Part shown: piece by piece, positions 8,659 to 17,607 of the stretch
Layout: each line of letters begins with the position of its first letter
How positions within the stretch are numbered: the first letter of the stretch is position 1
From: Pseudomonas sp. GM74
GTDB taxonomy: Bacteria; Pseudomonadota; Gammaproteobacteria; Pseudomonadales; Pseudomonadaceae
DNA: 64,000 nt
Assembly (NCBI RefSeq): GCF_000282455.1
Contig: NZ_AKJG01000108.1
Location: forward strand, 35,649-99,648
Direction: 5' to 3'
The notes under the pieces: model-generated
What the model saw: the letters and a program-made list of their open reading frames with translations, nothing else
What the model was told of the DNA's origin: nothing
Databases searched by the model: none
Translations under genes and position numbers: made by a program

Positions 8659-9264
8659 TTACTGCTGCGGCAGTTCGACAGGCGACTGACGCGGGGTATC
8701 CGCTTCAGCCTTCTTTGCCGCTTCCAGCGCGGCGGCATCAGCCTTGGCCCTGGCTTCGGCAGTCTGCTGCAACTTGGCCAGTTGGGTCGGGCTCAGTTGC
8801 TCCAGGCGCAGCATCATGCGCTGGACCATCTCCCGACGGCCTTCTGTACGGGCCGTTTCAGCTTCCTGGTCAGAGCCCACCAGGTTGTTGCCGTCGTGCA
8901 TGTAGATTTTCTGCACTTCGATTTTGTCGCTCAGCAGTGCCAGATCACCGCGACCAAGGATGTCGTAGTTCAGCACGGTAGTGATCTGGTACTCGCCGGC
9001 ATGACCGGCACCTGCGTAACTGAGGATGCGCTGGGTTTCCTGTTCATTGGTCAGCACCAGCTTGTATGGGGCGCCGTTATAGACCTTGACGCCGCTGCCA
9101 GTCAGTACCTGGCGCAACTGGGTAACCGTTGGGCCATAAGCGTTACGGGCGCTCAGGTCGAGTTCCTTGATCGCCAGTTCATTGGTGCCGGTGCCGCGCA
9201 GCTGGAAACCGCAGGCGCTCAGCAGAACCGCGAGGCCCATCACCAGCAGATTGCGTTTGATCAT
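8659..9264 (-). CDS. lptE: LPS-assembly lipoprotein LptE
   Basis: 201 aa. LptE plugs the LptD barrel and helps place LPS in the outer leaflet of the outer membrane. The lipobox LLSAC gives Cys18 as the lipidated residue, and the next residues GFQLRG are the family hallmark. The C-terminal 50 residues are an Ala/Lys/Glu-rich tail (QQTAEARAKADAAALEAAKK) that looks like an extended helix, common in Pseudomonas LptE. The gene lies between leuS and holA on the same strand. Confidence 0.95.
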   Translation of the reverse strand: MIKRNLLVMGLAVLLSACGFQLRGTGTNELAIKELDLSARNAYGPTVTQLRQVLTGSGVKVYNGAPYKLVLTNEQETQRILSYAGAGHAGEYQITTVLNYDILGRGDLALLSDKIEVQKIYMHDGNNLVGSDQEAETARTEGRREMVQRMMLRLEQLSPTQLAKLQQTAEARAKADAAALEAAKKAEADTPRQSPVELPQQ

Positions 9265-9351
9265 CTTGTTGCTCCCCTTGAAACCATGGGGGCCGATCAG
9301 GCGGCCCGAAAGGTTTTACTCGGCGCCAGGCTCACCTGGCGCCTGATCCAA

Positions 9352-11958
9352 TTAGCTGGCGACGATATTGACCAGTTTCCCGGGCACTACGATCACTTTA
9401 CGAATGGTCAGACCGTCGACGAAGCGCAGCACGTTCTCGTTGGCACGGGCGGCGGCTTCGACTTCTTCACGGCTGGCGCTGGCCGGCATTTCGATGTGGC
9501 CACGCAGCTTGCCGTTGACCTGAATCACCAGTTGCAGGCTGTCCTGTACCAAAGCGCTGTCATCCACCACCGGCCAACCGGCGTCGATTACAGGTTCAGC
9601 GTGACCCAGTTGATTCCACAGCTCGTGGCTGATGTGCGGCGTGATCGGAGCCAGCAGCAGGGTCACGGCTTCCAGGCCTTCCTGAACCAGCGCGCGATCC
9701 TGTTCGGTGGCCTGCGCGGCTTTTTCCAGCACGTTCATCAGTGTCATCACTTGGGCGATGGCGGTGTTGAATTTGTGGTTCTGACCGACGTCCTGGCTGG
9801 CCTGCTTGATGGCCAGGTGGATCGAGCGACGAACGGCTTTTTGCTCGTCATTCAGGCCGGCGATGTCCAGTTTGCCCGGGAGGCCCTGAGTGACGTGGGC
9901 TTGAGCCAGGCGCCAGACGCGCTTGAGGAAACGGTGCGAACCTTCGACGCCGGAATCGGACCATTCAGCGCTCATGTCAGGTGGCGAGGCGAACATCATG
10001 AACAGGCGGCAGGTGTCTGCGCCGAACTGGTCGATCATCGACTGTGGGTCGACGCCGTTGTTCTTCGACTTGGCCATCTTTTCGGTGCCGCCGATTTCCA
10101 CCGGCAGGCCGTCAGATTTCAATTTGGCGCTGATAACCTTGGCTTTGCTGTCACGCTCAAGCTCGACGTCCGCCGGGTTGAACCAGGTGTAAGCGCCATT
10201 GGCTTCGCGGCGATAGTAAGTCTCGGCGATCACCATGCCCTGGGTCAGCAGGTTCTTGAACGGCTCGTTGGAGCTCACCAGGCCTTCGTCGCGCATCAGC
10301 TTGTGGAAGAAGCGCGCGTAGAGCAGGTGAAGAATCGCGTGTTCGATACCGCCGATGTACTGATCCACCGGCAGCCAGTGGTCGGCCGCCGATTTTTCCA
10401 CCAGGCCGCCTTCGAAGTGCGGCGAGGCGTAGCGGGCGTAGTACCACGAGGACTCGACGAAGGTGTCCATGGTGTCGGTTTCACGCTTGGCGGGCTGGCC
10501 GCATTTAGGGCAGCTGCACTCGTAGAACTCGGGCATGCGCGCCAGTGGCGAACCGGCGCCGTCGGGTACGACGTCTTCCGGCAGCACGACTGGCAGTTGA
10601 TCTTCCGGTACCGGCACGTCACCGCAAGTATTGCAGTGGATGATCGGGATCGGGCAGCCCCAGTAACGCTGGCGGCTGATGCCCCAGTCGCGCAGGCGGA
10701 ACTGGGTACGCGAGGCGCCCAGCTCTTTCTTGATCAGCGCGACTTCGATGGCGTCGAAGGCGCCCGCGAAGTCGAGGCCGTCAAACTCGCCGGAATTGAT
10801 CAGCGTGCCGTGCTCGCCGTAGGCGTCTTGCCATGGCGCCGGGTTGCTGTCACCGGAGCTGGTGCGCACTACCGATTTGACCGGCAGGTTGTACTTGTGG
10901 GCGAATTCGAAATCGCGCTCGTCGTGGGCCGGAACCGCCATCACCGCGCCGTCGCCGTAGTGCATCAGCACATAGTTGGCGACCCAGACCGGCAGTTTTT
11001 CGCCGGTCAGCGGGTGCTCGACGAACAGGCCGGTCGGCAGGCCTTTTTTCTCCTGGGTGGCGACGTCGGCTTCGGCCACGCTGCCGCCCTTGCATTCAGC
11101 GATGAACGCTTGCAGCTCGGGATTGTTCTGTGCGGCCAGGGTGGCCAGGTGGTGTTCGGCGGCTACGGCGACGTAGGTCGCGCCCATCAGGGTGTCCGGA
11201 CGGGTGGTGAAGACTTTCAGCGCGCCGGTTTCGCCGATGGAATCGACGTTGTACGGGAACTGCACTTCCATGCCACGGGATTTGCCGATCCAGTTGCGCT
11301 GCATGGTCTTGACCTGTTCAGGCCAGCCAGTCAGTTCATCGAGGCTCTCCAGCAGCTCATCCGCGTAGGCGGTGATCTTGAAGTAGTACATCGGGATTTC
11401 GCGCTTTTCGATCAGCGCGCCGGAACGCCAGCCACGGCCGTCGATCACTTGCTCGTTGGCCAGGACGGTCTGGTCGACCGGGTCCCAGTTCACCGTGCCG
11501 CTTTTCTTGTAAATCACGCCTTTTTCGAACAGGCGGGTGAACAGCCATTGTTCCCAGCGGTAGTAATCAGGCTTGCAGGTGGTCACTTCACGGGACCAAT
11601 CCACCGCCAGGCCCAGGCTGCGCAGCTGGGACTTCATGTAGGCGATGTTTTCGTAGGTCCACTTGGCGGGCGCCACGTTGTTCTTCATCGCGGCGTTTTC
11701 CGCCGGCATGCCGAAGGCGTCCCAACCCATGGGTTGCAGAACGTTCTTGCCTTGCATGCGCTGGTAGCGGGAGATCACGTCGCCGATGGTGTAGTTGCGC
11801 ACGTGCCCCATGTGTAGCTTGCCGCTGGGGTAAGGGAACATCGACAGGCAGTAGTAAGTCTCCTTGCCTGGCTGTTCACTGACTTCAAAGGACTTTTGCT
11901 CGTCCCAGAACGACTGGGCGGCGGCTTCGATTTCACGGGGCTGATATTGTTCGTGCAT
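9352..11958 (-). CDS. leuS: Leucyl-tRNA synthetase
   Basis: 868 aa from the ATG at 11958 (MHEQYQPREIEAAAQ); the frame stays open upstream but conserved sequence starts here. It is a class Ia aminoacyl-tRNA synthetase. The HIGH-type motif is KLHMGHVRNYTIGDV near residue 45, the editing (CP1) domain includes TTRPDTLMGATY, and the KMSKS-type loop is EKMAKSKNNGVDP. The C-terminal domain ends VNGKLRGHIEMPASAS...IRKVIVVPGKLVNIVAS. Length fits bacterial LeuRS (about 860 aa). First gene of the leuS-lptE-holA group. Confidence 0.98.
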   Translation of the reverse strand: MHEQYQPREIEAAAQSFWDEQKSFEVSEQPGKETYYCLSMFPYPSGKLHMGHVRNYTIGDVISRYQRMQGKNVLQPMGWDAFGMPAENAAMKNNVAPAKWTYENIAYMKSQLRSLGLAVDWSREVTTCKPDYYRWEQWLFTRLFEKGVIYKKSGTVNWDPVDQTVLANEQVIDGRGWRSGALIEKREIPMYYFKITAYADELLESLDELTGWPEQVKTMQRNWIGKSRGMEVQFPYNVDSIGETGALKVFTTRPDTLMGATYVAVAAEHHLATLAAQNNPELQAFIAECKGGSVAEADVATQEKKGLPTGLFVEHPLTGEKLPVWVANYVLMHYGDGAVMAVPAHDERDFEFAHKYNLPVKSVVRTSSGDSNPAPWQDAYGEHGTLINSGEFDGLDFAGAFDAIEVALIKKELGASRTQFRLRDWGISRQRYWGCPIPIIHCNTCGDVPVPEDQLPVVLPEDVVPDGAGSPLARMPEFYECSCPKCGQPAKRETDTMDTFVESSWYYARYASPHFEGGLVEKSAADHWLPVDQYIGGIEHAILHLLYARFFHKLMRDEGLVSSNEPFKNLLTQGMVIAETYYRREANGAYTWFNPADVELERDSKAKVISAKLKSDGLPVEIGGTEKMAKSKNNGVDPQSMIDQFGADTCRLFMMFASPPDMSAEWSDSGVEGSHRFLKRVWRLAQAHVTQGLPGKLDIAGLNDEQKAVRRSIHLAIKQASQDVGQNHKFNTAIAQVMTLMNVLEKAAQATEQDRALVQEGLEAVTLLLAPITPHISHELWNQLGHAEPVIDAGWPVVDDSALVQDSLQLVIQVNGKLRGHIEMPASASREEVEAAARANENVLRFVDGLTIRKVIVVPGKLVNIVAS

Positions 11959-12239
11959 GGCTACTTTTGAACTGAATAGGGGTGGCCTAATCCTCTTCAA
12001 TGCAACGCTGGACGCTGATCTCGCCACATTGGCGTTTTCGATGTCCAGCCGAGCTGGAAGTGGAGTTACAGGAAGCGCCGTAGCATACATGACCGCGCTC
12101 TACCGAGGGAAACCCTGATTGCTGCCGCGCGTCTCGCGAAAACCGCCGCGAGGGCCGTTGGTCGCGGCGTTCAGCCGGTTTGTTCATGGAAGCTAAGCTC
12201 TAACTGGGGAGTAGGTCTTATCTTCCAATGAGGTGAGGG

Positions 12240-12560
12240 ATGGTTGAGTCACAGCAAAAAGCTACGAAACCGGAGCTGTACGAAAGACTGATCGATCGTT
12301 TGGCCCTGGCCCTGGAAGCGGCAAGAACTGCTGGCCGGTTGCGTGACGTACGCCCTCTGGAGCTGGAACTGCGTGGCCTCAGCCCCGCAGAGTTTGCACT
12401 GGTCAAGGCGTATCTGGATCGCAGTGAGCGTGAGACACACGGATGCTTGTCAGAGGCGGTAAAGCAACTCGACGCACCACGCTCGGCCAAGATCATCTGG
12501 CTCAAGGACAAGGTTCCCGGCAGAGACGCGGTAAAGGTCCGGTCTTTGCAGTTCAAATAA
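12240..12560 (+). CDS. Conserved hypothetical protein (106 aa)
   Basis: 106 aa, charged and predicted mostly helical, with no signal peptide, membrane segment or cysteine pair. It starts MVESQQKATKPELYERLIDRL, has a good ribosome site (gaggtgaggg) and is divergent from leuS. I recognise no family and assign no function. The middle (LELELRGLSPAEFALVKAYLDR) looks like a compact helical fold. Codon usage matches the neighbours, so it is likely a real resident gene. Confidence 0.75.
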   Translation: MVESQQKATKPELYERLIDRLALALEAARTAGRLRDVRPLELELRGLSPAEFALVKAYLDRSERETHGCLSEAVKQLDAPRSAKIIWLKDKVPGRDAVKVRSLQFK

Positions 12561-12664
12561 GACGCAGAGCCGTGCTCCATGGTTTTTTGAAGCATAGTCC
12601 TTCTGTATTGATTGTCGCATTGCGCTAACCCACTTAGGCTTCGGGCATCTCCAGGAGATGCTCG

Positions 12665-13423
12665 ATGCCTTTTCGTTACTTTGTAAAACAACTTCTATTG
12701 CCCCCCGGCATTCTATTGCTGCTGCTTTTGCTTGCCTGGTGGTTGCGCCGCTCAAGGCCAAGGCTTGCCGGTGTGTGCTTTGCACTGGGGCTGGGTGGTC
12801 TTTGGCTGATGAGCCTGCCGGTGGTGGTGCAGTGGAGTGCCGGCCTGCTCGAGCGGGAGCCACCGCTGGCCCGCGACGAATGGGCGGTGCTGGGGCAGCG
12901 CGCGGACGCCATCGTTGTCCTTGGTTCCGGGCGCGAGCGCGGTGACGCGGCCTGGGGCGCCGACCAGCCTACGGGTATCGGCCTGGAACGCCAGCGCTTT
13001 GCCGCGCGGCTGGCCAAGGCTTCCGGCCTGCCGGTACTGACCAGCGGCGGCTTGCATTACGGCACTCCGCCAAGCGAAGCGCAGATGATGGCTGACTCCT
13101 TGCGCGACGATTTTGGCGTGACCGTGCGCTGGCAGGAAGGGCGCAGCCGAACGACCTGGGAAAATGCGCAGTTCAGCGCCCAGGTGTTGCTGCCACAGGG
13201 TGTCAAGCGTGTGGTGCTCGTGACTCATGCCGGGCATATGCCACGGGCGGTCTGGAGTTTCCGCAAGGCCGGGTTTGAAGTGGTGCCGGCGCCGGTAGGG
13301 TTTCTGGGCGGCGACAATGCGCGGCCACTGGGTGGCTGGATGCCGGAGTACAAGGCGATCTGGCAGAACGGGCAGTTGATGAACGAGGCGGTGGGGCAGA
13401 TCGGTTATTCGTTGTTCTACTGA
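12665..13423 (+). CDS. YdcF/ElyC family protein (DUF218)
   Basis: 252 aa. Two N-terminal membrane helices (about residues 8-25 and 35-55) precede a DUF218 domain with DAIVVLGSGRERG, GLPVLTSGG, RTTWENA and VLVTHAGHMPRA. E. coli ElyC of this family influences envelope integrity and the undecaprenyl-phosphate lipid carrier, but the chemistry is not established. An AGGAG sits 8 bases before the ATG. It converges on lnt across a long palindrome. Confidence 0.88.
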   Translation: MPFRYFVKQLLLPPGILLLLLLLAWWLRRSRPRLAGVCFALGLGGLWLMSLPVVVQWSAGLLEREPPLARDEWAVLGQRADAIVVLGSGRERGDAAWGADQPTGIGLERQRFAARLAKASGLPVLTSGGLHYGTPPSEAQMMADSLRDDFGVTVRWQEGRSRTTWENAQFSAQVLLPQGVKRVVLVTHAGHMPRAVWSFRKAGFEVVPAPVGFLGGDNARPLGGWMPEYKAIWQNGQLMNEAVGQIGYSLFY

Positions 13424-13464
13424 GGTGATGTTTGCGGTGATTGATGAGGTGCCTGTGATGCCGC

Positions 13465-13518
13465 CTTCGTCGGATCGCCGCCCGGAGCAAGCCCGCTCCG
13501 GGCGGCGATCCGACGAAG
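13465..13518. repeat. Perfect 24-bp inverted repeat (CGTCGGATCGCCGCCCGGAGC class)
   Basis: Arms 13465-13488 and 13495-13518 match perfectly around a 6-base loop. It sits 42 bases after the YdcF stop and 4 bases before the lnt stop, so it can fold in transcripts of both convergent genes and may act as a two-way terminator. Confidence 0.88.
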
Positions 13519-13521
13519 CTT

Positions 13522-15045
13522 TTAAACGGTCTTGGCCATCCGGCTCGCAATCAGCGCCCAGCCAAACAACAACACGCAGAGAATGAGCAATGGCCACGAA
13601 CGCCATTCCAGGTACGGCGTGAGGTTGTGCATCGGCACCACTTCGCCATACAGGATGCCGCGTTCGAACTGCGGGATCTGATCGGTAATCTGACCGAACG
13701 GGTTGATCAGGCCGGATACGCCGTTGTTGGTGGCGCGGATCATCCAGCGCCCGGCCTCCAGCGCCCGCATCTGCGCCATCTGCAGGTGTTGCAGCGGGCC
13801 GATGGAGGTGCCGAACCAGGTATCGTTGCTGATGGTCAGCAGCAGGTCGCTGCGGGCGGCAAGGCTGGCGGCGAATTCCGGGTAAACCACTTCATAACAG
13901 ATGTATGGGGCGATCTGATAACCCTTGGCTTGCAGCAGCGGCTGGTCAGCCGGGCCGCGGGCGAAGTCTGACATCGGCAAATCGAAGAAGGCGATCAGCC
14001 CGCGCAGCACATCCTCCAGCGGAACATATTCACCAAAGGGCACCAGTTTTTGCTTGAGGTAAGTGCCGTCGCCTTCGCCGACAACGGTGATGCCATTGAA
14101 GAAGCGCTTCTCGTGGCGGACCTCCATGCGGACCGGGACGCCGGTAATCAGCGCCGATTTACGCTCGGCCGCGAAGCTGCCCATCATGTTCAGGTAGCCT
14201 TCGGCGGACTCCTTGAGCACCGGGATCGCCGTTTCCGGCCAGATGAGAAGATCGACCCGCCTGGAGCTGAAACTCATGTCGCGGTACAACGCCAGTTGCG
14301 CGTTGAGCTGCGCCGGGTCCCACTTCATGCTTTGTTCGATGTTGCCCTGAATGGCGGCAACGCTCAGTGGCGGGCCCGACGGGCTGGTCCAGGCGTGGTG
14401 CTTGAGCGCCATACCGGCCAACCAGGGGCCAGCCAGCAGCAATGCACCGGCGGCGATGAAGCCTTTGCGCCCCGTGTGAACCAGGCGCAAGCCGTTGTAG
14501 ATCAGCGCGGCCGTCAGGGCCAGGATGAAGGAAATCAGCCACATCCCGCCGATAGGCGCGAGCCCGGCCAGCGGGCCGTCGAGCTGGCTGTAACCGGAAT
14601 ACAGCCACGGGAAACCTGTCAGGAACCAGCCGCGGAAGGCTTCCTGGCCGACCCACAGTGCCGCGAAGGCCAGGGCGTCGGCCAGCGGCGCCTCATTTCG
14701 GCGCAGCCAGCGCGCCCAGATCCAGGCGGGCAGGGCAAAGAACCAGGCAATCGCCGCCGTGAAGAGCAGCATCAGGAAACCGGCCAGCAATACCGAAGCG
14801 CCGCCGAAGTGGTGAATGCTGTAGTAGATCCAGCTGGTGCCGGCACCGAACAGGCCGAAACCGAAACACCAGCCGCGGCCCAGTGCCTGGCGCGGGCTCA
14901 GCTCGCGCAGGCCAGCATAGAACAGGCCGACGGCAAGCAGTGCCAGTGGCCAGATATCGAACGGCGCCAGGGCCAGTGTGGTGATTGCACCGGCCGCCAC
15001 GGCCAGCAGGTTACCGGGCCAGCCGGGGCGGGTTGTCCAGCGCAT
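13522..15045 (-). CDS. lnt: Apolipoprotein N-acyltransferase
   Basis: 507 aa. Lnt adds the third acyl chain to the N-terminal cysteine of lipoproteins at the periplasmic face of the inner membrane. The first about 200 residues hold several membrane helices; the nitrilase-like domain follows with the catalytic triad in place: Glu271 (LIWPETAIP), Lys333 (KLVPFGEYVP) and Cys383 (YICYEVVYPE). One last membrane helix closes the protein. corC lies 8 bases upstream on the same strand, so they are co-transcribed, as in most Proteobacteria. Confidence 0.97.
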   Translation of the reverse strand: MRWTTRPGWPGNLLAVAAGAITTLALAPFDIWPLALLAVGLFYAGLRELSPRQALGRGWCFGFGLFGAGTSWIYYSIHHFGGASVLLAGFLMLLFTAAIAWFFALPAWIWARWLRRNEAPLADALAFAALWVGQEAFRGWFLTGFPWLYSGYSQLDGPLAGLAPIGGMWLISFILALTAALIYNGLRLVHTGRKGFIAAGALLLAGPWLAGMALKHHAWTSPSGPPLSVAAIQGNIEQSMKWDPAQLNAQLALYRDMSFSSRRVDLLIWPETAIPVLKESAEGYLNMMGSFAAERKSALITGVPVRMEVRHEKRFFNGITVVGEGDGTYLKQKLVPFGEYVPLEDVLRGLIAFFDLPMSDFARGPADQPLLQAKGYQIAPYICYEVVYPEFAASLAARSDLLLTISNDTWFGTSIGPLQHLQMAQMRALEAGRWMIRATNNGVSGLINPFGQITDQIPQFERGILYGEVVPMHNLTPYLEWRSWPLLILCVLLFGWALIASRMAKTV

Positions 15046-15053
15046 TTCAATCC

Positions 15054-15893
15054 TTAGCGAGCAATGGGCGTCAGGCGAAGCAAGTGAATCCGACGGCTGT
15101 CGGCGTTCAGGATGCGGAAACGGTACGGGCCGATTTCAGTGATTTCGTTGCGTTTTGGCAAGTGCCCGAACGCGCTCATCACCAGGCCGCCAACGGTGTC
15201 GAATTCGTCGTCTGAGAACTCGCTGTCGAAAAACTCGTTGAAGTTCTCGATCGGCGTCAGGGCCTTGATCAGGAAATCACCGCTGGGCAGCGGCTTGATG
15301 TAACTGTCTTCTTCGACGTCGTGTTCGTCTTCGATGTCGCCGACGATCTGTTCCAGCACGTCTTCGATGGTCACCAGGCCTGCCACGCCGCCGTACTCGT
15401 CGATGACGATGGCCATGTGGTTGTGGTTGGCACGAAACTCGCGCAGCAGCACGTTAAGGCGCTTGGATTCCGGCACGAAGGTGGCCGGGCGCAGCAGGTC
15501 TTTGATGTTGAAATTGTCGCCATTCTCCTTGAGGATCAACGGCAGCAAGTCCTTGGCCAGCAACACGCCCATCACGTCATCGTGGCTTTCGCCGATCACC
15601 GGGTAGCGGGAGTGGGCCGAGTCGACCACGGCAGGCAGGAACTCGCGGGGTGTCTGGGTCGCCTTGATGCTGACCATTTGCGAGCGCGGGACCATGATGT
15701 CCCGGACCTGCAAGTCAGCCACCTGGATGGCGCCTTCGACGATGGCCAGCGCTTCGCTGTCCAGCAGTTTGTTCTGGTGTGCATCGCGCAGCAGCTCCAG
15801 CAGCTCCTGGCGGTTTTTCGGCTCGTGGGCAAAAGCCTGGGTGAGCTTACCCAGCCATGACTTCTGCCCGTTGCTCGATCGATCTTCGCTCAT
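15054..15893 (-). CDS. corC: CorC/YbeX family protein (CBS pair and transporter-associated domain)
   Basis: 279 aa. After a charged start come two CBS domains (about residues 65-190, beginning DLQVRDIMVPRSQM) and a C-terminal CorC_HlyC domain (DTVGGLVMSAFGHLPKRNE). Members are linked to magnesium/cobalt efflux, and YbeX has been tied to ribosome metabolism in E. coli. There is no membrane domain, so it is a cytosolic regulator type. It sits between ybeY and lnt in the ybeZ-ybeY-corC-lnt operon. Confidence 0.94.
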   Translation of the reverse strand: MSEDRSSNGQKSWLGKLTQAFAHEPKNRQELLELLRDAHQNKLLDSEALAIVEGAIQVADLQVRDIMVPRSQMVSIKATQTPREFLPAVVDSAHSRYPVIGESHDDVMGVLLAKDLLPLILKENGDNFNIKDLLRPATFVPESKRLNVLLREFRANHNHMAIVIDEYGGVAGLVTIEDVLEQIVGDIEDEHDVEEDSYIKPLPSGDFLIKALTPIENFNEFFDSEFSDDEFDTVGGLVMSAFGHLPKRNEITEIGPYRFRILNADSRRIHLLRLTPIAR

Positions 15894-15898
15894 AGCGA

Positions 15899-16393
15899 TT
15901 ACTCTGAATCCTTTGTTGTTTCGGTAGGGGATGCGTCGGTTTCGTCGTCCGCGTACGGATCGGGAAAGCCCAGTTCTGCAAGCAACGTTCGTTCCAGTGC
16001 TTCCATTTCTTCGGCTTCCTCGTCATCAATATGGTCGTAACCAAGCAGATGCAAGCAGCCGTGAATCACCAGATGCGCCCAATGGGCCTTGAGTGCCTTG
16101 CCCTGTTCAGCGGCTTCGCGCTCGACCACGGCCACGCAGATCACCAGATCGCCCAGCAGCGGGATGTCGAGGAACTCATCCGGCACGTCGGCCGGGAATG
16201 ACAAGACGTTAGTTGCGTAGTCCTTTTGCCGCCAGGTGTGGTTCAGCTCGCGCCCTTCGGCTTCGTCGACCAGACGAATGGTCATCTCCGAGTCGGCGGT
16301 GCGCTGGCGCAGGGCCAGTTCGCACCACTGGCGGAACTCCGCTTCGCTGGGGGCGCAGGCTTTGGTAGCGATTTGCAGGTCAAGCTCAAGCAT
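15899..16393 (-). CDS. ybeY: Endoribonuclease YbeY
   Basis: 164 aa from the ATG at 16393, which overlaps the end of ybeZ by 8 bases. YbeY is a zinc-dependent RNase involved in 16S rRNA 3'-end maturation and ribosome quality control. The metal motif HX3HX5H is intact (HLVIHGCLHLLGYDH), and the upstream NVLSFP strand is conserved. The C-terminal about 25 residues are acidic and probably flexible (DDETDASPTETTKDSE). Confidence 0.96.
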   Translation of the reverse strand: MLELDLQIATKACAPSEAEFRQWCELALRQRTADSEMTIRLVDEAEGRELNHTWRQKDYATNVLSFPADVPDEFLDIPLLGDLVICVAVVEREAAEQGKALKAHWAHLVIHGCLHLLGYDHIDDEEAEEMEALERTLLAELGFPDPYADDETDASPTETTKDSE

Positions 16394-17393
16394 CGCGGCG
16401 GCTATCCTTGGCGGCGGCATCATCGGCCGCGCGGGTTTCGAAGCGCTCGTAGGCTTCGACGATGCGCTGCACCAGTGGATGGCGAACGACGTCCTTGGGC
16501 TGGAAATGGGTGAAGCTGATCCCCGGCACATCCTTGAGCACTTCAATCACGTGGTGCAGGCCGGACTTGGTGCCGCGTGGCAGGTCGACCTGGGTGATGT
16601 CCCCGGTGATGACGGCGGTGGAACCGAAACCGATTCGGGTCAGGAACATTTTCATTTGCTCGACCGTGGTGTTCTGGCTTTCGTCGAGAATGATGAAGCT
16701 GTTGTTCAGCGTACGGCCGCGCATGTAGGCCAGCGGCGCGACTTCGATCACCTGGCGTTCGATCAGCTTGGCGACGTATTCGAAGCCGAGCATTTCGTAG
16801 AGCGCGTCGTAGAGCGGGCGCAGGTACGGGTCGATTTTTTGCGACAGGTCGCCGGGCAGGAAGCCGAGTTTTTCACCTGCTTCAACCGCCGGACGAACCA
16901 GCAGGATGCGGCGAATCTGCTCGCGCTCCAGTGCGTCCACCGCGCAGGCCACGGCCAGGTAGGTCTTGCCGGTACCGGCCGGGCCGATGCCGAAGTTGAT
17001 ATCGTTACCGAGGATTTCCTTCACGTAGCGCACTTGATTCAAGCCGCGTGGGCGAATCATGCCTTTCTTGGTGCGCAGGGCCACGGACGGTTCGGCGGGG
17101 GAGTGGTTGTCCAGCTGCTCGACGGCCGATTCCTGCAGGAACAGGTGCACCATGTCCGGCGACAGCTCGGTACCCTTGGTTTCCCGGTACAGGCGGCGCA
17201 GGAGGTTTTCCGCGGAGGTGGTGTGTTTGGGTTCGCCGATCAGCTCGAACTGGTTTCCGCGGTTGCGGATCTCAATGGTCAGGCGCTGTTCGATCAAGCG
17301 CAAATGCTCGTCGAATTGCCCGCACAGATTGGCGAAGCGGCGAGCTTCAAAAGGCTCGAGGATGAAACGATGTGGTTCTATGGGTGCGTTCAA
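16386..17393 (-). CDS. ybeZ: PhoH-like ATPase YbeZ
   Basis: 335 aa with a TTG start at 17393 (MNAPIEPHRF); no better start is visible. It is a PhoH-family P-loop NTPase with Walker A GPAGTGKTYLA and Walker B FIILDESQNT; it is thought to work with YbeY in RNA metabolism. An N-terminal KH-like segment precedes the ATPase core. It is the first gene of the four-gene unit running to lnt, separated from miaB by a REPIN. Confidence 0.95.
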   Translation of the reverse strand: MNAPIEPHRFILEPFEARRFANLCGQFDEHLRLIEQRLTIEIRNRGNQFELIGEPKHTTSAENLLRRLYRETKGTELSPDMVHLFLQESAVEQLDNHSPAEPSVALRTKKGMIRPRGLNQVRYVKEILGNDINFGIGPAGTGKTYLAVACAVDALEREQIRRILLVRPAVEAGEKLGFLPGDLSQKIDPYLRPLYDALYEMLGFEYVAKLIERQVIEVAPLAYMRGRTLNNSFIILDESQNTTVEQMKMFLTRIGFGSTAVITGDITQVDLPRGTKSGLHHVIEVLKDVPGISFTHFQPKDVVRHPLVQRIVEAYERFETRAADDAAAKDSRRDA

Positions 17394-17503
17394 GGTCGTA
17401 TTTAGCCGCCCTGGGGCAATAGTGATGAATCAAGGATAGCGCCAGTGGGCTGGGTGCGAAAGCTCTTAAATATTGCAATCCGATCCCCGCCTCTGGCGCT
17501 GTA

Positions 17504-17596
17504 CCTGTGGGAGCGGGCTTGCTCGCGAAGAGGGAGTGTCAGTCGACATTAATGGTGCTGACAGACCGCCTTCGCGAGCAAGCCCGCTCCCACAGG
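17504..17596. repeat. REPIN with conserved spacer
   Basis: Perfect 27-bp arms at 17504-17530 and 17570-17596 flank a 39-base spacer containing tgtcagtcgacat. It lies between miaB and ybeZ, both on the minus strand. The spacer resembles those at 27498, 43413 and 52031. Confidence 0.9.
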
Positions 17597-17607
17597 GGTA
17601 TTCGGTG

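Noticed and set aside
8782..11817. A 1,011-codon open frame on the + strand opposite leuS
   Set aside because: High G+C at third codon positions keeps antisense frames open. The encoded sequence has no recognisable motifs, and leuS on the other strand is unmistakable.
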